From Chitinophaga sp. CF418 (lineage in GTDB: Bacteria > Bacteroidota > Bacteroidia > Chitinophagales > Chitinophagaceae), in contig NZ_FRCN01000008.1 in the NCBI RefSeq assembly GCF_900142925.1, positions 310,001-374,000 of the forward strand: a DNA stretch of 64,000 bases. The letters are read 5' to 3'. Of the stretch, positions 26,788 through 36,161 are shown piece after piece; the stretch's first letter is position 1, and every line of letters begins with the position of its first letter. Both the position numbers and the translations under genes were made by a program. Below the pieces are notes generated by a model. It worked only from the letters and a program-made list of their open reading frames with translations, did no database searches and was not told the origin of the DNA.

Positions 26788-27327
26788 TTACAGCACAGCT
26801 TTCTGCTGCACCAAACCGACGTAATTACCATGATGACTGATAGAAACAGGTATTGGGGAATACGTGAAGCAATTCATAAGATAGGGTATGCCATCCTGGT
26901 TTTTCACCAGTGATTTATTGGTAAATAAATCCAGTGGCAGGCTGCCCCCTGTATAAACATCAATACTGCTGAGGAAGATATCGTGAGAGACTGCTACCGT
27001 ATGGATGCAACTACTATTGCGATAGCTGATGAAAGAATAGGTCTGGGCTTCATGCAGTACGCTGCCTCTGACAGTATCACCCTGGTCGTCCGGGAGTGAG
27101 CAGCTAAACTTTGCGGGATTATATATTCTTACATTTGTAAGGCGGTTAACAATCTTGTAGGCAGCTTCTTTACAGCTCCAGAGCAGCCATACCATATCTG
27201 AAGGTACGGAAGCCTGACAGATCATCTCCTGCTCGGCAGCTGTAAAGATCTTGCTGAGGTATCCTTTTCTTTGCCAGTTACTTTCCTGGCCTGCAAGATG
27301 GAGATCTATGATATCGTTACCGATCAT
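26788..27327 (-). CDS. 4'-phosphopantetheinyl transferase, last gene of the type III PKS operon
   Basis: 179 residues. Mg-binding motif IGNDIIDLH (Asp5, Asp8) at the very N-terminus and the catalytic WLLWSCKEAAYK (Lys53, Glu54) are visible. It is a short, AcpS-like member of the superfamily and overlaps the ACP gene by 4 bp. It almost certainly loads the phosphopantetheine arm on the adjacent ACP. A second, longer PPTase lies at 39032. Confidence 0.88.
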   Translation of the reverse strand: MIGNDIIDLHLAGQESNWQRKGYLSKIFTAAEQEMICQASVPSDMVWLLWSCKEAAYKIVNRLTNVRIYNPAKFSCSLPDDQGDTVRGSVLHEAQTYSFISYRNSSCIHTVAVSHDIFLSSIDVYTGGSLPLDLFTNKSLVKNQDGIPYLMNCFTYSPIPVSISHHGNYVGLVQQKAVL

Positions 27328-27578
27328 TGCGCGCCTAATTTGGCTTCTATGATCTCTATTGCAGATTTTACATTCAGCATACGCTCCATTGATTCATTGT
27401 CGATCACAATATTGAATTGTTCTTCCACATCCAACACCACATCTACCAGGTTGGCAGAGTTGATCTTGAGGTCATTAACAAAATCTGTGTTTTCATTAAT
27501 GTTCAACAACGCTTCCTCGTTCTTCGCATAGGGTTTTACGATTTCCTTTAATTGTGTTATCAGCGTTTCTTTATCCAT
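27324..27578 (-). CDS. Acyl carrier protein of the type III PKS operon
   Basis: 84 residues, a four-helix ACP. The attachment Ser is Ser41 in DLKINSANLVDVVLDVEEQF. The usual DSL motif is changed to NSA, as in some secondary-metabolism ACPs of Bacteroidota. It is unlikely to serve general fatty acid synthesis. Start 5 bp after the KAS stop, and the stop overlaps the PPTase start. Confidence 0.9.
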   Translation of the reverse strand: MDKETLITQLKEIVKPYAKNEEALLNINENTDFVNDLKINSANLVDVVLDVEEQFNIVIDNESMERMLNVKSAIEIIEAKLGAQ

Positions 27579-27583
27579 TGGTT

Positions 27584-28855
27584 TTATTTATACTTCTTTA
27601 ATATCACACAGGCATTCACATCTCCAAAGCCAAAGCTGGCTTTCGCAATCAAATTTAATTCTTTATGAAGCAACTCCTGAGGTATTTTTTCCGGATCAAT
27701 AATAGCAGCTATATCGGGATGCAGGTCTTCGCAATTGATATTAGGGAACAGGAAGCCTTCGTGCAGTTGTAATACAGCAGCTACCAGCTCTATACTGCCG
27801 GAAGCGCTGAGGCAATGCCCGATCATACATTTCAGGGCATTGATATAGGGGAAGTCCTTTCCTTTTCTTCCCAGTGCTATACTCCAGTTCTCAATTTCCA
27901 GTGCATCCTTTCCCGTAGCTGTCAGATGTCCGTTAATGGCATCTATCTCCTGCGGCGCTACGCCTGCGGCTTTAATGGCCTCACGAATACAACGCTGTAC
28001 AGCTGTGCTGTTGGGCGCCGTCATAGAGCCATCGCCTCTTTGTGCACCTGCGTTAATATGTCCGCCCAATACTTCTGCGTAGATAACCGCGCCACGTTCC
28101 AATGCACTGTCCAGCGATTCCAGTACCAATGCTCCTGCTCCACTGCCCGGAACAAAGCCACCGGCGGAAGCGCTCATAGGACGGGAACCAGCAGCAGGAT
28201 GATCGTTGTGTTTAAAAGTGCAGACTTTCAGTCCATCGAAACCACCCCAGATATAAGGCCCCGCATCACTGGTACTGCCAGCCAGCATCCGCTTTGCATA
28301 TCCATTACGAATACGCTCATAAGCCATCAGCACACTTTCCGCCCCCGTAGCACAGGCAGATGAATTGGTGGTCACCTGGTTAGCAAGGGCCAGCTTACCT
28401 CCCAGCCACGCACTAATACCACTAGCCATCGTTTGAGGTACTACCGTACTACCCAGCCGGCGTACCTGCAGCGCGTCTACTTTATAAATAGCCTCACGCA
28501 TTTTATCCACCCCGGCCGACCCTGCGCCAAAGATAGTACCGCTATCCCAGTCAGGGTCCAGGTCAGCGCCCACCGGTAGCTGAGCATCTTTCCAGGCATC
28601 TATGCCGGCAATGAGCCCGTAAAGGATGCCATTGCTGTTGAAATTCCTCAGTTCGAGCGCCTCCAGGTATTGTAACTGCAGTGATTCCGACACTTCAGGT
28701 TTTCCTGCTATCTGGCAGGAGAACTGTAAAGCTGCCAGCTCATTATCATGGCGGATACCGGAAGTACCTGTTTTGATAGCTTCTGCAAAAGCGGGAATGC
28801 CAACACCATTTGGAGCGGCTACACCGAGGCCTGTTACAACTACTCTTTTATTCAT
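27584..28855 (-). CDS. Beta-ketoacyl-ACP synthase (KAS II / FabF-like)
   Basis: 423 residues. Active-site triad of a KAS II condensing enzyme: Cys168 in TTNSSACATGAE, His310 in NGHLTATG and His347 in IGHCLSASG. The usual HGT motif is altered to HLT. It extends acyl chains on the adjacent ACP by decarboxylative condensation. It overlaps the dehydratase gene by 8 bp. Only one KAS is present, with no chain-length-factor partner, so this is not an aryl polyene/type II pair. Confidence 0.92.
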   Translation of the reverse strand: MNKRVVVTGLGVAAPNGVGIPAFAEAIKTGTSGIRHDNELAALQFSCQIAGKPEVSESLQLQYLEALELRNFNSNGILYGLIAGIDAWKDAQLPVGADLDPDWDSGTIFGAGSAGVDKMREAIYKVDALQVRRLGSTVVPQTMASGISAWLGGKLALANQVTTNSSACATGAESVLMAYERIRNGYAKRMLAGSTSDAGPYIWGGFDGLKVCTFKHNDHPAAGSRPMSASAGGFVPGSGAGALVLESLDSALERGAVIYAEVLGGHINAGAQRGDGSMTAPNSTAVQRCIREAIKAAGVAPQEIDAINGHLTATGKDALEIENWSIALGRKGKDFPYINALKCMIGHCLSASGSIELVAAVLQLHEGFLFPNINCEDLHPDIAAIIDPEKIPQELLHKELNLIAKASFGFGDVNACVILKKYK

Positions 28856-29294
28856 GTGGTTTGCTAATGATCATTCCGGCAATAGTACCGGTGCATACGT
28901 CCTGCTGTGCTTCGTTTTTCAGTGTGACCCGGCACTTCAATTTTCCGAAACGGAAATACACCTTTTCTGCATAGACCGTCACTTTCTCTCCGGGAAAAAC
29001 AGGGCGCAGGAATTCTATTTCTGTGGATGTCAGGCCAAAGGTCATACTTTCCGCCAATACTTCATCGCCCAAAAGATAAATACCCAGGCAGACCAGTCCT
29101 GTCTGTGCCATTACTTCCGTTAGCAGTACGCCGGGAGTAACGGGATATCCTTTGAAATGGCCTTTGTAACAGTCCATATCTTCCCTGAAGATAAAGTGTC
29201 CCTGTACTTTCTCACTGTCGATATGGTCCAGTCCATCTACAAAGAGGAAGGGTGGCGCAAAGGGTAATTTCTGCAGAATCTCTTGTATTGTCAT
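28848..29294 (-). CDS. FabZ/FabA-like 3-hydroxyacyl-ACP dehydratase
   Basis: 148 residues, hotdog fold. FabZ catalytic motif: GHFKGYPVTPGVLLTEVMAQ with His46 and Glu60. It removes water from 3-hydroxyacyl-ACP made during chain extension. It overlaps the SDR gene upstream by 4 bp and the KAS gene downstream by 8 bp. The length matches the usual 140-150 residues. Confidence 0.9.
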   Translation of the reverse strand: MTIQEILQKLPFAPPFLFVDGLDHIDSEKVQGHFIFREDMDCYKGHFKGYPVTPGVLLTEVMAQTGLVCLGIYLLGDEVLAESMTFGLTSTEIEFLRPVFPGEKVTVYAEKVYFRFGKLKCRVTLKNEAQQDVCTGTIAGMIISKPHE

Positions 29295-30091
29295 GCCTGA
29301 CTGATATGTTCACCACCATTCACCGGAATCACCGCCCCATTGATCCATGCTGCTTCATCTTTACACAAAAGATAAACGACATTAGCTACATCTTCAGGGG
29401 TAGTAAGGCGATGAAAGGGGTTACGCTGTTTTGTATATGCGATAATGTCTTCACTGCCGGGTATCAGTTGCATAGAGCGGGTTTCAGTTACACCTGCCTG
29501 TATACAGTTCGCCCTCAGACCCAGCGGTGCAAATTCCAGGGCAATATGACGGCTGATCGACTCAAGTGCCGCTTTGGCTGCCGCTACGGCGCCATAGTGT
29601 TTCCATGCCTTACTGCTGCCTTCACTGGTAAAAGAAAGTACTCTTGCATCAGGCGCAAAGAGCTGTTGCTGTACCAGCTCCTGTGTCCAGTCGTACAGGC
29701 TGATAGCCATGTTGTCAAGCGTAATGTGAAAGTCGTCGTTGTTTAGTCTGGCCTTGTCACTGTTCATAGCTTTGAGATTACCTTTTGCAATACTATGCAC
29801 GAGCGTTCTGACGCGGCCCTTTTCGCCCATGGCAGACTTCAGCGCTGTCAGTACTTCCTGTCGTTTAGCGGGGTTGACAGCATCAACATTGAACGCAAGC
29901 ACCTGTACACCGGAAGCGCTGATAGCGTCAAGATCTTCGCTGATGCGCTCCATATCCACCCGCGTGTCCCTGTGTACAATACAGACATTCATGCCATGCA
30001 TTGCAAGCTTACGGGCCGACGCCCGCCCTAAACCACTGCTACCGCCAAGTATTAAAGCCCAGTAATGATGTGATGCAAATTCCTTTACCAT
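29291..30091 (-). CDS. SDR with FabI/FabL-type active site (probable enoyl-ACP reductase)
   Basis: 266 residues. The cofactor loop is GGSSGLGRASARKL (16-29). The catalytic pair is Tyr166 and Lys173, spaced Tyr-x6-Lys as in FabI/FabL enoyl reductases, not Tyr-x3-Lys as in ketoreductases. HSIAKG at 99-104 also fits FabL-like proteins. It probably reduces enoyl-ACP. The operon then lacks its own ketoreductase, which would come from housekeeping FabG. It overlaps the type III PKS gene by 7 bp. Confidence 0.8.
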   Translation of the reverse strand: MVKEFASHHYWALILGGSSGLGRASARKLAMHGMNVCIVHRDTRVDMERISEDLDAISASGVQVLAFNVDAVNPAKRQEVLTALKSAMGEKGRVRTLVHSIAKGNLKAMNSDKARLNNDDFHITLDNMAISLYDWTQELVQQQLFAPDARVLSFTSEGSSKAWKHYGAVAAAKAALESISRHIALEFAPLGLRANCIQAGVTETRSMQLIPGSEDIIAYTKQRNPFHRLTTPEDVANVVYLLCKDEAAWINGAVIPVNGGEHISQA

Positions 30092-31137
30092 TGTAACAAT
30101 ATTCGCTGTGCGGAAAAGCCCGGGCCAAAACTCAGCAGCAGTCCCTTCTCACCGGCCGGCACACCTCTGTCCATAAAACGTTCCAATACATACAGCACGG
30201 TAGCGCTAGACATATTGCCGTATAAACGCAGCACTTCTTTTGTATCGTCAATATTCTTTCCCATTTCTCCGAACAGTTCTTCCACGGTCTGGATGATCTT
30301 CTTTCCCCCGGGATGGAAGATCAGGTGGTCAATGTCTTCTATACGGTAACCATATTTATCCAGGAACGGGTGTATAATAGCCGGAAAATGGGCTGCAATT
30401 GTATTTGGGACCTCTACATCCAGGACCATCTGCAAACCGGTATTAGTGAGCTTAAAACCCATTAAATGTTCGGCTTCATAGAAATGGTACATCCCATCTC
30501 CGATTATCTGCGGACCATTGTCATCTTCATGGGAAGAAAGAATTGCACAGGCGGCGCCATCCCCGAAAATAGCTGCGCTCACAATATTGGGCATGGAGTA
30601 GTCTTCCAGCTGGAACGTAGCGGTAGGCGACTCTATGGCTATCACTGCCGCCCTTTTACCCGGATTAGCTTCCAGGAACTTGTTAGCGTAGATCATCCCG
30701 GAGATCCCGGCAGCACATCCCATCTCTGTTACCGGCAAACGCACAATATCCTGGCGTAGCTGCAGAAGGTTGATCAGGTATGCATCCAGTGAGGGGATCA
30801 TGATACCGGTACAACTGACAGTGATGATGTAGTCCAGGTCCGTTGCTTCAAGACCTGCTTTTTCCAATGCGTTCACCAGACACTGGCTACCCAGTTTAAT
30901 CACTTCTCTTACATAAATGTCGTTCTTTTCTTCAAAGGAAGTGCTCGTAAACACTTCTTCAGGGTTCATAATAGAGTAGCGTCTGTCAACAGCTGCATTC
31001 TCAAAGATCTTTTTAACTTTTCTGGCAAAACGGTCTTCCTGGCCGGACAACCAGATATCAAGAAAGGGCATGATCTCTTCCGTGCTTCTGGTATATGGAG
31101 GTAAGGCTTTCGATACTGCTGTTATTTTAACGCTCAT
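30085..31137 (-). CDS. Type III polyketide synthase (chalcone/stilbene synthase superfamily)
   Basis: 350 residues, normal length for the family. The Cys-His-Asn triad is intact: Cys141 in VTEMGCAAGISGM, His275 in LIFHPGGKK and Asn308 in YGNMSSATVLY. The C-terminal GPG loop (FGPGFSAQ) is also present. It uses a starter acyl unit and malonyl-CoA to build resorcinol, pyrone or quinone-type rings. The neighbouring KAS, dehydratase, enoyl reductase and ACP suggest a dedicated fatty starter. The methyltransferase gene upstream overlaps by 4 bp. Confidence 0.94.
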   Translation of the reverse strand: MSVKITAVSKALPPYTRSTEEIMPFLDIWLSGQEDRFARKVKKIFENAAVDRRYSIMNPEEVFTSTSFEEKNDIYVREVIKLGSQCLVNALEKAGLEATDLDYIITVSCTGIMIPSLDAYLINLLQLRQDIVRLPVTEMGCAAGISGMIYANKFLEANPGKRAAVIAIESPTATFQLEDYSMPNIVSAAIFGDGAACAILSSHEDDNGPQIIGDGMYHFYEAEHLMGFKLTNTGLQMVLDVEVPNTIAAHFPAIIHPFLDKYGYRIEDIDHLIFHPGGKKIIQTVEELFGEMGKNIDDTKEVLRLYGNMSSATVLYVLERFMDRGVPAGEKGLLLSFGPGFSAQRILLQW

Positions 31138-31847
31138 ACATTAGTAATTATCCACTGATAACGGAAAGCCCATTTCCATCTGAGTGTATATTGGTTGAAA
31201 TTCAATTTTCGTGACAGTTCCTGTATTTCTTTTCTTTTAAATCCGCGCAGGATGGATACCAGTCCATCTTCCTTCGGCATCCTTCCCATTCCCGTCAGCC
31301 TGCTGAAAAGCTGGAACAGACGGTATGCCAGTGCGCTTCTGTGCAAGTCATTAATAACAATCCCGATAGTAGCATTCCTGCGGAAAAGTGACATCAGTTT
31401 TATGATTTGCCGGTCTTCAAAGTGATGCAGTGTAAGCGTACATAATACGATATCGTATTGCATTTCCCTGAATTTTTCGCCCAGGATATCCATACAATAG
31501 TAAGTGATTTCCGGGTATTGTGCGGATAAAACGCCCGCATAATTAACAGTATATGCGTTAGCATCGACACCGACAAGCTTTATCCGCCAGCCTTTTTTAC
31601 CAGCCATCTTAGCCAGTGCGCGCAGCATGTCGCCATTCCCACAGCCGATATCAACGATAGTCACTTCCTTTCCCGGCGGCACATTCTCCATCAGCAGGCT
31701 TATACCTTCCAGTGTGATGCTGTTTCCTCCTAACAGCTGATTAATATCTGCGATCTGGTTCAGCGTGTTCCTCAGCTCCTCCCCCTCCATTTGGAGGTCA
31801 TCCATGATCTCGGGTGCAAGAGTTCTCTGATTGGTATTAACGAACAT
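31134..31847 (-). CDS. SAM-dependent methyltransferase of the type III PKS operon
   Basis: 237 residues from ATG 31847 (MFVNTNQRTLAPEIMDDLQM), preferred over the 31877 start, which lies deeper in the upstream gene. SAM motif I is VTIVDIGCGNGDMLRAL and motif II VLCTLTLHHF. It is class I and probably methylates the product of the type III PKS on O or C. It overlaps the FAD oxidoreductase upstream by 11 bp and the PKS downstream by 4 bp. In Streptomyces griseus, SrsB does a comparable step but belongs to a different family. Confidence 0.9.
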   Translation of the reverse strand: MFVNTNQRTLAPEIMDDLQMEGEELRNTLNQIADINQLLGGNSITLEGISLLMENVPPGKEVTIVDIGCGNGDMLRALAKMAGKKGWRIKLVGVDANAYTVNYAGVLSAQYPEITYYCMDILGEKFREMQYDIVLCTLTLHHFEDRQIIKLMSLFRRNATIGIVINDLHRSALAYRLFQLFSRLTGMGRMPKEDGLVSILRGFKRKEIQELSRKLNFNQYTLRWKWAFRYQWIITNV

Positions 31848-32979
31848 ACGTAGTTTGCATTTTAAAAGGTTTTCCATGTGTCTGCCTGATTATGACAGGC
31901 AGCAGCGCCGGGAAGAGCACCAGGCCACTCATAATACCTGCTGCCAGCTCCTGTTTCCGGAAAACAGCAGACAGTATCTTGCCTGCCTGCATCCGTTTAT
32001 TAAATTCTTTTTTCCAGGCCCTGGCATAATTCATTTCCAGTTCCTGCCTGGAAGGCAGCTGACCTGAAAAGAAGGCCAATATCTGTTCTGCGGCGATCTT
32101 TGCACTGTGTATAGCCATCGCCATGCCGTTTCCGCAAAGCGGATGGATAAGACCTGCTGTATCGCCTGTCATCAGGATGTGCTTGTCCACTTTCTGCTTT
32201 TCCGCAAACGATACCTGGCTGATGCTAATCGGGCGCTCAAACAGCGGCCGGCTATGTTCCAGGATTTCTTTCAGATGCGGATTACGGTAGAGCACTTCCT
32301 GCTGATGTGCGGTGATATTTTTAAACCGTCTGAAACTATCATAACTGACGAGGTAGCAGATATTGATGATATTATTCTCCACTTTGGATACACCGCAATA
32401 CCCACCCATGAAATTATGCAGTGCTACCAACCCGTCCGGAAAATCGCCTTCATAATGGCTCTTAACTGCCAGCCAGGGGGACTTTTGAGAGGAGAAGTCC
32501 CGTAACAGCTGTTGATCCAGTCCTGACCTTTTCCCATAGGCCCCTATTACAAAGCGGGCAGCCAGCTGCTGGTCGAGGGCTGTATTAACCGTAAACCGGT
32601 CATTTTCAAAGGAGATGTCAATCACCGTGTCTTCCAGCAGTATCCCTCCGGCTGCCACCATCCGCTGCATCAGGAACTGGTCCAGCAGGTAGCGGCTGAT
32701 ACCAAAACCACCCAGGGGCAACCCGGCTTCCACGCTTTTACCGGAAACTGCCGAGATCCTGACCCGGTCGATCCTGGCAGGTTGCAGCACCGCAGGATCC
32801 GCTCCCAGCCATTGCAGGTAAGGCAATACCTCGTTGGAGATATATTCTCCGCACACCTTATGTCTTGGAAACGGGTATTTTTCAATAACAGTAACCCGCA
32901 GCCCTGCACGCAGCAGGTGCAAGGCGCCGGTTAAACCGGCTAATCCTCCTCCTACAATAATGACGTCAGCCCCCGGCAT
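31837..32979 (-). CDS. FAD-dependent oxidoreductase (geranylgeranyl reductase-type), first gene of the type III PKS operon
   Basis: 380 residues. N-terminal dinucleotide-binding motif DVIIVGGGLAGLTGALHLL (5-23), then KYPFPRHKVCGEYIS, and GDTAGLIHPLCGNGMAMAIH near residue 290. This is the pattern of FAD-binding monooxygenases and saturases related to geranylgeranyl reductase. It is probably a ring hydroxylase or quinone-forming oxidase in this pathway, similar in place to SrsC. It is the first gene; 727 bp of non-coding DNA lies upstream. Confidence 0.88.
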   Translation of the reverse strand: MPGADVIIVGGGLAGLTGALHLLRAGLRVTVIEKYPFPRHKVCGEYISNEVLPYLQWLGADPAVLQPARIDRVRISAVSGKSVEAGLPLGGFGISRYLLDQFLMQRMVAAGGILLEDTVIDISFENDRFTVNTALDQQLAARFVIGAYGKRSGLDQQLLRDFSSQKSPWLAVKSHYEGDFPDGLVALHNFMGGYCGVSKVENNIINICYLVSYDSFRRFKNITAHQQEVLYRNPHLKEILEHSRPLFERPISISQVSFAEKQKVDKHILMTGDTAGLIHPLCGNGMAMAIHSAKIAAEQILAFFSGQLPSRQELEMNYARAWKKEFNKRMQAGKILSAVFRKQELAAGIMSGLVLFPALLPVIIRQTHGKPFKMQTTYVR

Positions 32980-33706
32980 TTATTAACTAATTGATTTTAA
33001 GCACCTGAATATTAAATATCAAACTACATGTTGCAACAAGTGTACGTTATTTTCCTGATATGAAAAACCAAATATTATTCTTTATATATGTCGTTATGAT
33101 ACAACTGTTGCACTTAAAAAAATGTCGCTTAATCACAGTCATGATCAGCAGATAAAACCGGAAGCGCCCCTTTCCGGCTTTAAGTACAACCCTGCTGATC
33201 GCGGTTGCTGAGACAGTATTAACAAGATTATTTACGCCATTGGGACCCATGTCCACAGAACGCAAAAACGAGGGAAGGGGAAATTATAAATGGCATTAAG
33301 CGGGTCTGATAAACCATTGCCACATTCTCTACATGAGTACGTTGTTGCCTTAGCCTGTCAGTAACGTTCATTTCTGCTCACCAGATTTTCTTCCGGCTAT
33401 AAACATGCCATATAACACTTCCTTCAAGTGTTTCACGATAACTGTTTCTCATTTTACATACGTGTGTAGATAACCTTTCCCTTTCACCGGAGCAGACAAC
33501 GCATTCTTTACGGACGGGCGTCATGGCGTAATCTTTGAACGCTGTCAAATGTACCCTTGATTTGTAATTTATCACTTCACTAAACAGATCCGTATGCAAA
33601 AGACAAACATCTGGATATTCCGTTAAGACAACCATCGCAATTTGTACCGAAAAGTGGGTACCTCCATGGGACCCGCTTTTTCTTTCTGCTCAAAAATAAC
33701 CCGCCA
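32980..33706. other. 727-bp intergenic region upstream of the type III PKS operon and a GT2 gene
   Basis: It holds the divergent promoters for the PKS operon (minus) and the glycosyltransferase (plus), and a TGTTGCAACA palindrome at 33029-33038. A 29-codon frame with an A-rich leader (33122-33211, plus strand, MSLNHSHDQQ...) and an 85-codon minus frame at 33378-33635 with three Cys are open. Neither resembles a known family and I do not call them. No repeats or transposase remnant seen. Confidence 0.6.
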
Positions 33707-34678
33707 ATGGAAAAGAAGATCACTGTGGTAGTACCCACTTACAAACGTCCGGAATTACTGTCCCGTTGCCTGAGGGCATTAGAGGAACAGGAGTTTGACA
33801 AAAGCGCCTTTGATGTAATTGTGGTCAGTGATGGTCCGGATAAATACACCCGGCAACTGGCCTGTAGCTGGAAATATGCCGGGCTGATAGAAGTAAAGTA
33901 TCTGCTGCTGCCTGTTAAAAGAGGTCCCGCTGCTGCAAGAAATGCGGGATGGCGTGCTTCTGATGCGCCAATGATCGCATTTACTGATGATGATACTATT
34001 CCTGATCCATACTGGCTGCAGAACATCTGGCAGGCATGGAAAGGTGAAGCTGCCGCAGTTTATACAGGGCACATAGTAGTACCTATAAAAGGGCGCCCCA
34101 CGGATTATGAATGGCATACAGCTCAACTGGAAAAAGCAGACTTTGTGACCGCCAATTGTGCCTGTACAAGACAGGCTTTAGAAATGGTTAATGGTTTTGA
34201 TGAATCTTTTGAAACAGCCTGGCGGGAAGACAGTGATCTTGAGTTCAGGTTATTACAACAGCGCATTCCCATTTATCATCTTAAAAACGCCATCGTGCTA
34301 CATCCTGCACGGAAAGCCCGCTGGGGAATAAGTATACGTGAACAGCGTAAAAACATTTTCAACGCATTGTTATATAAGAAATTCCCCAAACTGTACAGGG
34401 AAAGGATCCAGCCGAGGCCTGCATGGAATTACTATCTGATGATCTGTTGTTTTGTACTGGCTGTCATTTTCGCGCTGTATGCTGCATACACCGCATCAGT
34501 TGTATTACTTGGTGCATGGTTATTGATGATTGGTCTCTTTGCAGGTAAGCGGCTGAAACATACTTCGCATGCCGCTTCACATGTTCTTGAAATGATCATT
34601 ACATCAGCAGCCATTCCCTTTGCGGCTACTTACTGGAGCCTCTACGGGGCATGGCGTTACAAAGTATTTTACCTGTGA
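33707..34678 (+). CDS. Family 2 glycosyltransferase with C-terminal membrane segments
   Basis: 323 residues. GT-A fold: TVVVPTYKRPELLSRCLRAL at the start, FTDDDTIPDP (DxD motif) near 92, and WREDSDLEFRL near 170. Two or three hydrophobic helices follow 240 (ICCFVLAVIFALYAAYTAS and VVLLGAWLLMIGLF). It probably adds a sugar to a lipid-linked or envelope acceptor. No polysaccharide cluster is adjacent. A GT4-like gene lies convergently downstream. Confidence 0.88.
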   Translation: MEKKITVVVPTYKRPELLSRCLRALEEQEFDKSAFDVIVVSDGPDKYTRQLACSWKYAGLIEVKYLLLPVKRGPAAARNAGWRASDAPMIAFTDDDTIPDPYWLQNIWQAWKGEAAAVYTGHIVVPIKGRPTDYEWHTAQLEKADFVTANCACTRQALEMVNGFDESFETAWREDSDLEFRLLQQRIPIYHLKNAIVLHPARKARWGISIREQRKNIFNALLYKKFPKLYRERIQPRPAWNYYLMICCFVLAVIFALYAAYTASVVLLGAWLLMIGLFAGKRLKHTSHAASHVLEMIITSAAIPFAATYWSLYGAWRYKVFYL

Positions 34679-34785
34679 TGCCTCAATCATCATAAGATAG
34701 CGGTTTTCCGCGCATTACAATTGGGAGATATGTTGTGCAGGCATGTTCACTGATGAACGCAATCCTCCTTCCCATATACTTATTT

Positions 34786-35844
34786 TCAGATCAGTTTATC
34801 GCTGGCAATAGTGCTGTGATCAGACTCTATTGCCGGCTTTCCAAATAGTTGGTCTGTATAAATAATCTCGTTCATGTTTCCACTACAGACTGTCTCAAAC
34901 AATCTTTCCCAGTCTGCTGTAAAGCGATCTATATTAAACCGTTTCATTGCGGCAGCTCTCGCTACCTCCCCCATTTGTGCTGCCAGTTCCGGCTCATTCA
35001 GCAACAGCTTCATTTTTTTGATCAGATAATTAATATCTGTGTGAATGAATCCATTCCTGCCATTTTCGATCACTGTCACCAGCTCGGTGGTTGCCAGGCC
35101 TACAACAGGCATACCTTGCATCATCGCTTCACAAACAGCCAGCGCCAGGCTGGTATGCCTTACAGGATGGAAATAGAACCGGTACCTGCTTCTGACTGAT
35201 GGCAGTTGCGGATATAATACCTCTCCAAGACCATCCTTCCCGTTGCCCATTCCTACGAGGTCGATGGGTAATATATTACGGACATGCTGGAAGATGTCCC
35301 AGCCCAGCCCTCTGCCCCGCTGCGGCAAATGATTGATGGCAACAAGTCCCTTGGCCAGTTCTCCTGTGTATGGCACATCAGGCATCGTCACACCATGTTC
35401 GATCACAGTAGCCGGTGTGCGATTATTATCCCACATCAGCCGGTTGTAGTGTGTTACATGTACCAGGCAAATGCGGCGGTCATTTACAACGTGTCTTGTA
35501 GTGACAGGATTCTTGGCAGGTGTATTGTGTTCCAGGTAGACCCTTGGCAACCTGCGCTGGGCGGGAGATAAAATATCATACTGCTCCACCAGGTAATCTT
35601 TTGTAGACTGATAAAGGATGACATCAAAGTCTAAATCTTTCACCATTCCCACCGGGACCTCATGTACATTATCACCGAATGGAAACGTCTTTCCTCTACC
35701 ATAGTACCCTGGAGTACGTTGATCGTTGATAGGAATATAAATGTCAAAATTGCCTTGAGAAAGGTAATACAGGTAGCTTCCATGGATATGCCAGGTAAAG
35801 ATCTTCAGCCTTGGCTTTTGTTGTGTAGTCGTCATATATGTCAT
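34786..35844 (-). CDS. Family 4-type glycosyltransferase (GT-B)
   Basis: 352 residues from ATG 35844; longer starts upstream (to 35901) add unremarkable residues. GT-B features: an N-terminal domain to about 160 and a C-terminal domain with NHLPQRGRGLGWDIF and the nucleotide-binding segment ALAVCEAMMQGMPVVGLATTELVTVIE, which holds the conserved EAMMxGxPVV. It uses a nucleotide-sugar donor; acceptor unknown. It may work with the convergent GT2 gene. Confidence 0.85.
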   Translation of the reverse strand: MTYMTTTQQKPRLKIFTWHIHGSYLYYLSQGNFDIYIPINDQRTPGYYGRGKTFPFGDNVHEVPVGMVKDLDFDVILYQSTKDYLVEQYDILSPAQRRLPRVYLEHNTPAKNPVTTRHVVNDRRICLVHVTHYNRLMWDNNRTPATVIEHGVTMPDVPYTGELAKGLVAINHLPQRGRGLGWDIFQHVRNILPIDLVGMGNGKDGLGEVLYPQLPSVRSRYRFYFHPVRHTSLALAVCEAMMQGMPVVGLATTELVTVIENGRNGFIHTDINYLIKKMKLLLNEPELAAQMGEVARAAAMKRFNIDRFTADWERLFETVCSGNMNEIIYTDQLFGKPAIESDHSTIASDKLI

Positions 35845-36161
35845 TAAATAGGATTGACTTTTATAGTAACAAAATGTGCTCATAACCTTTTTATCATTCA
35901 CCAGGCAAACTCTTTCTCACGCTCGTCCTGGTGCAAGATCAATAAACAAACCAAAGATGTGATGCTGGAAATAATTGATTTTTAGACAATTATTTTCTGC
36001 TACCGTCAATTCTGTGTAAGTGCTGCATGGAAGCGCTTCCCCACCGAACGCTGCAGAGGGATGAGGATAAAATTGTTACCAGCAGCATAATGTAAAAAGT
36101 GAATGGCACAGTTGACGCAAGAGTTCTACACTTAAGGTAACCTATTCACGTTTTAAAGAAA
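35845..36161. other. 317-bp region before the CinA-like pseudogene
   Basis: AT-rich, with no convincing open frame, hairpin or RNA gene. It may contain the rest of the decayed CinA-like 5' end, but I could not trace it. Confidence 0.4.

Noticed and set aside
33378-33635. 85-aa minus frame with Cys residues
   Set aside because: No family, no leader like its neighbours; kept only as a note in the intergenic entry.
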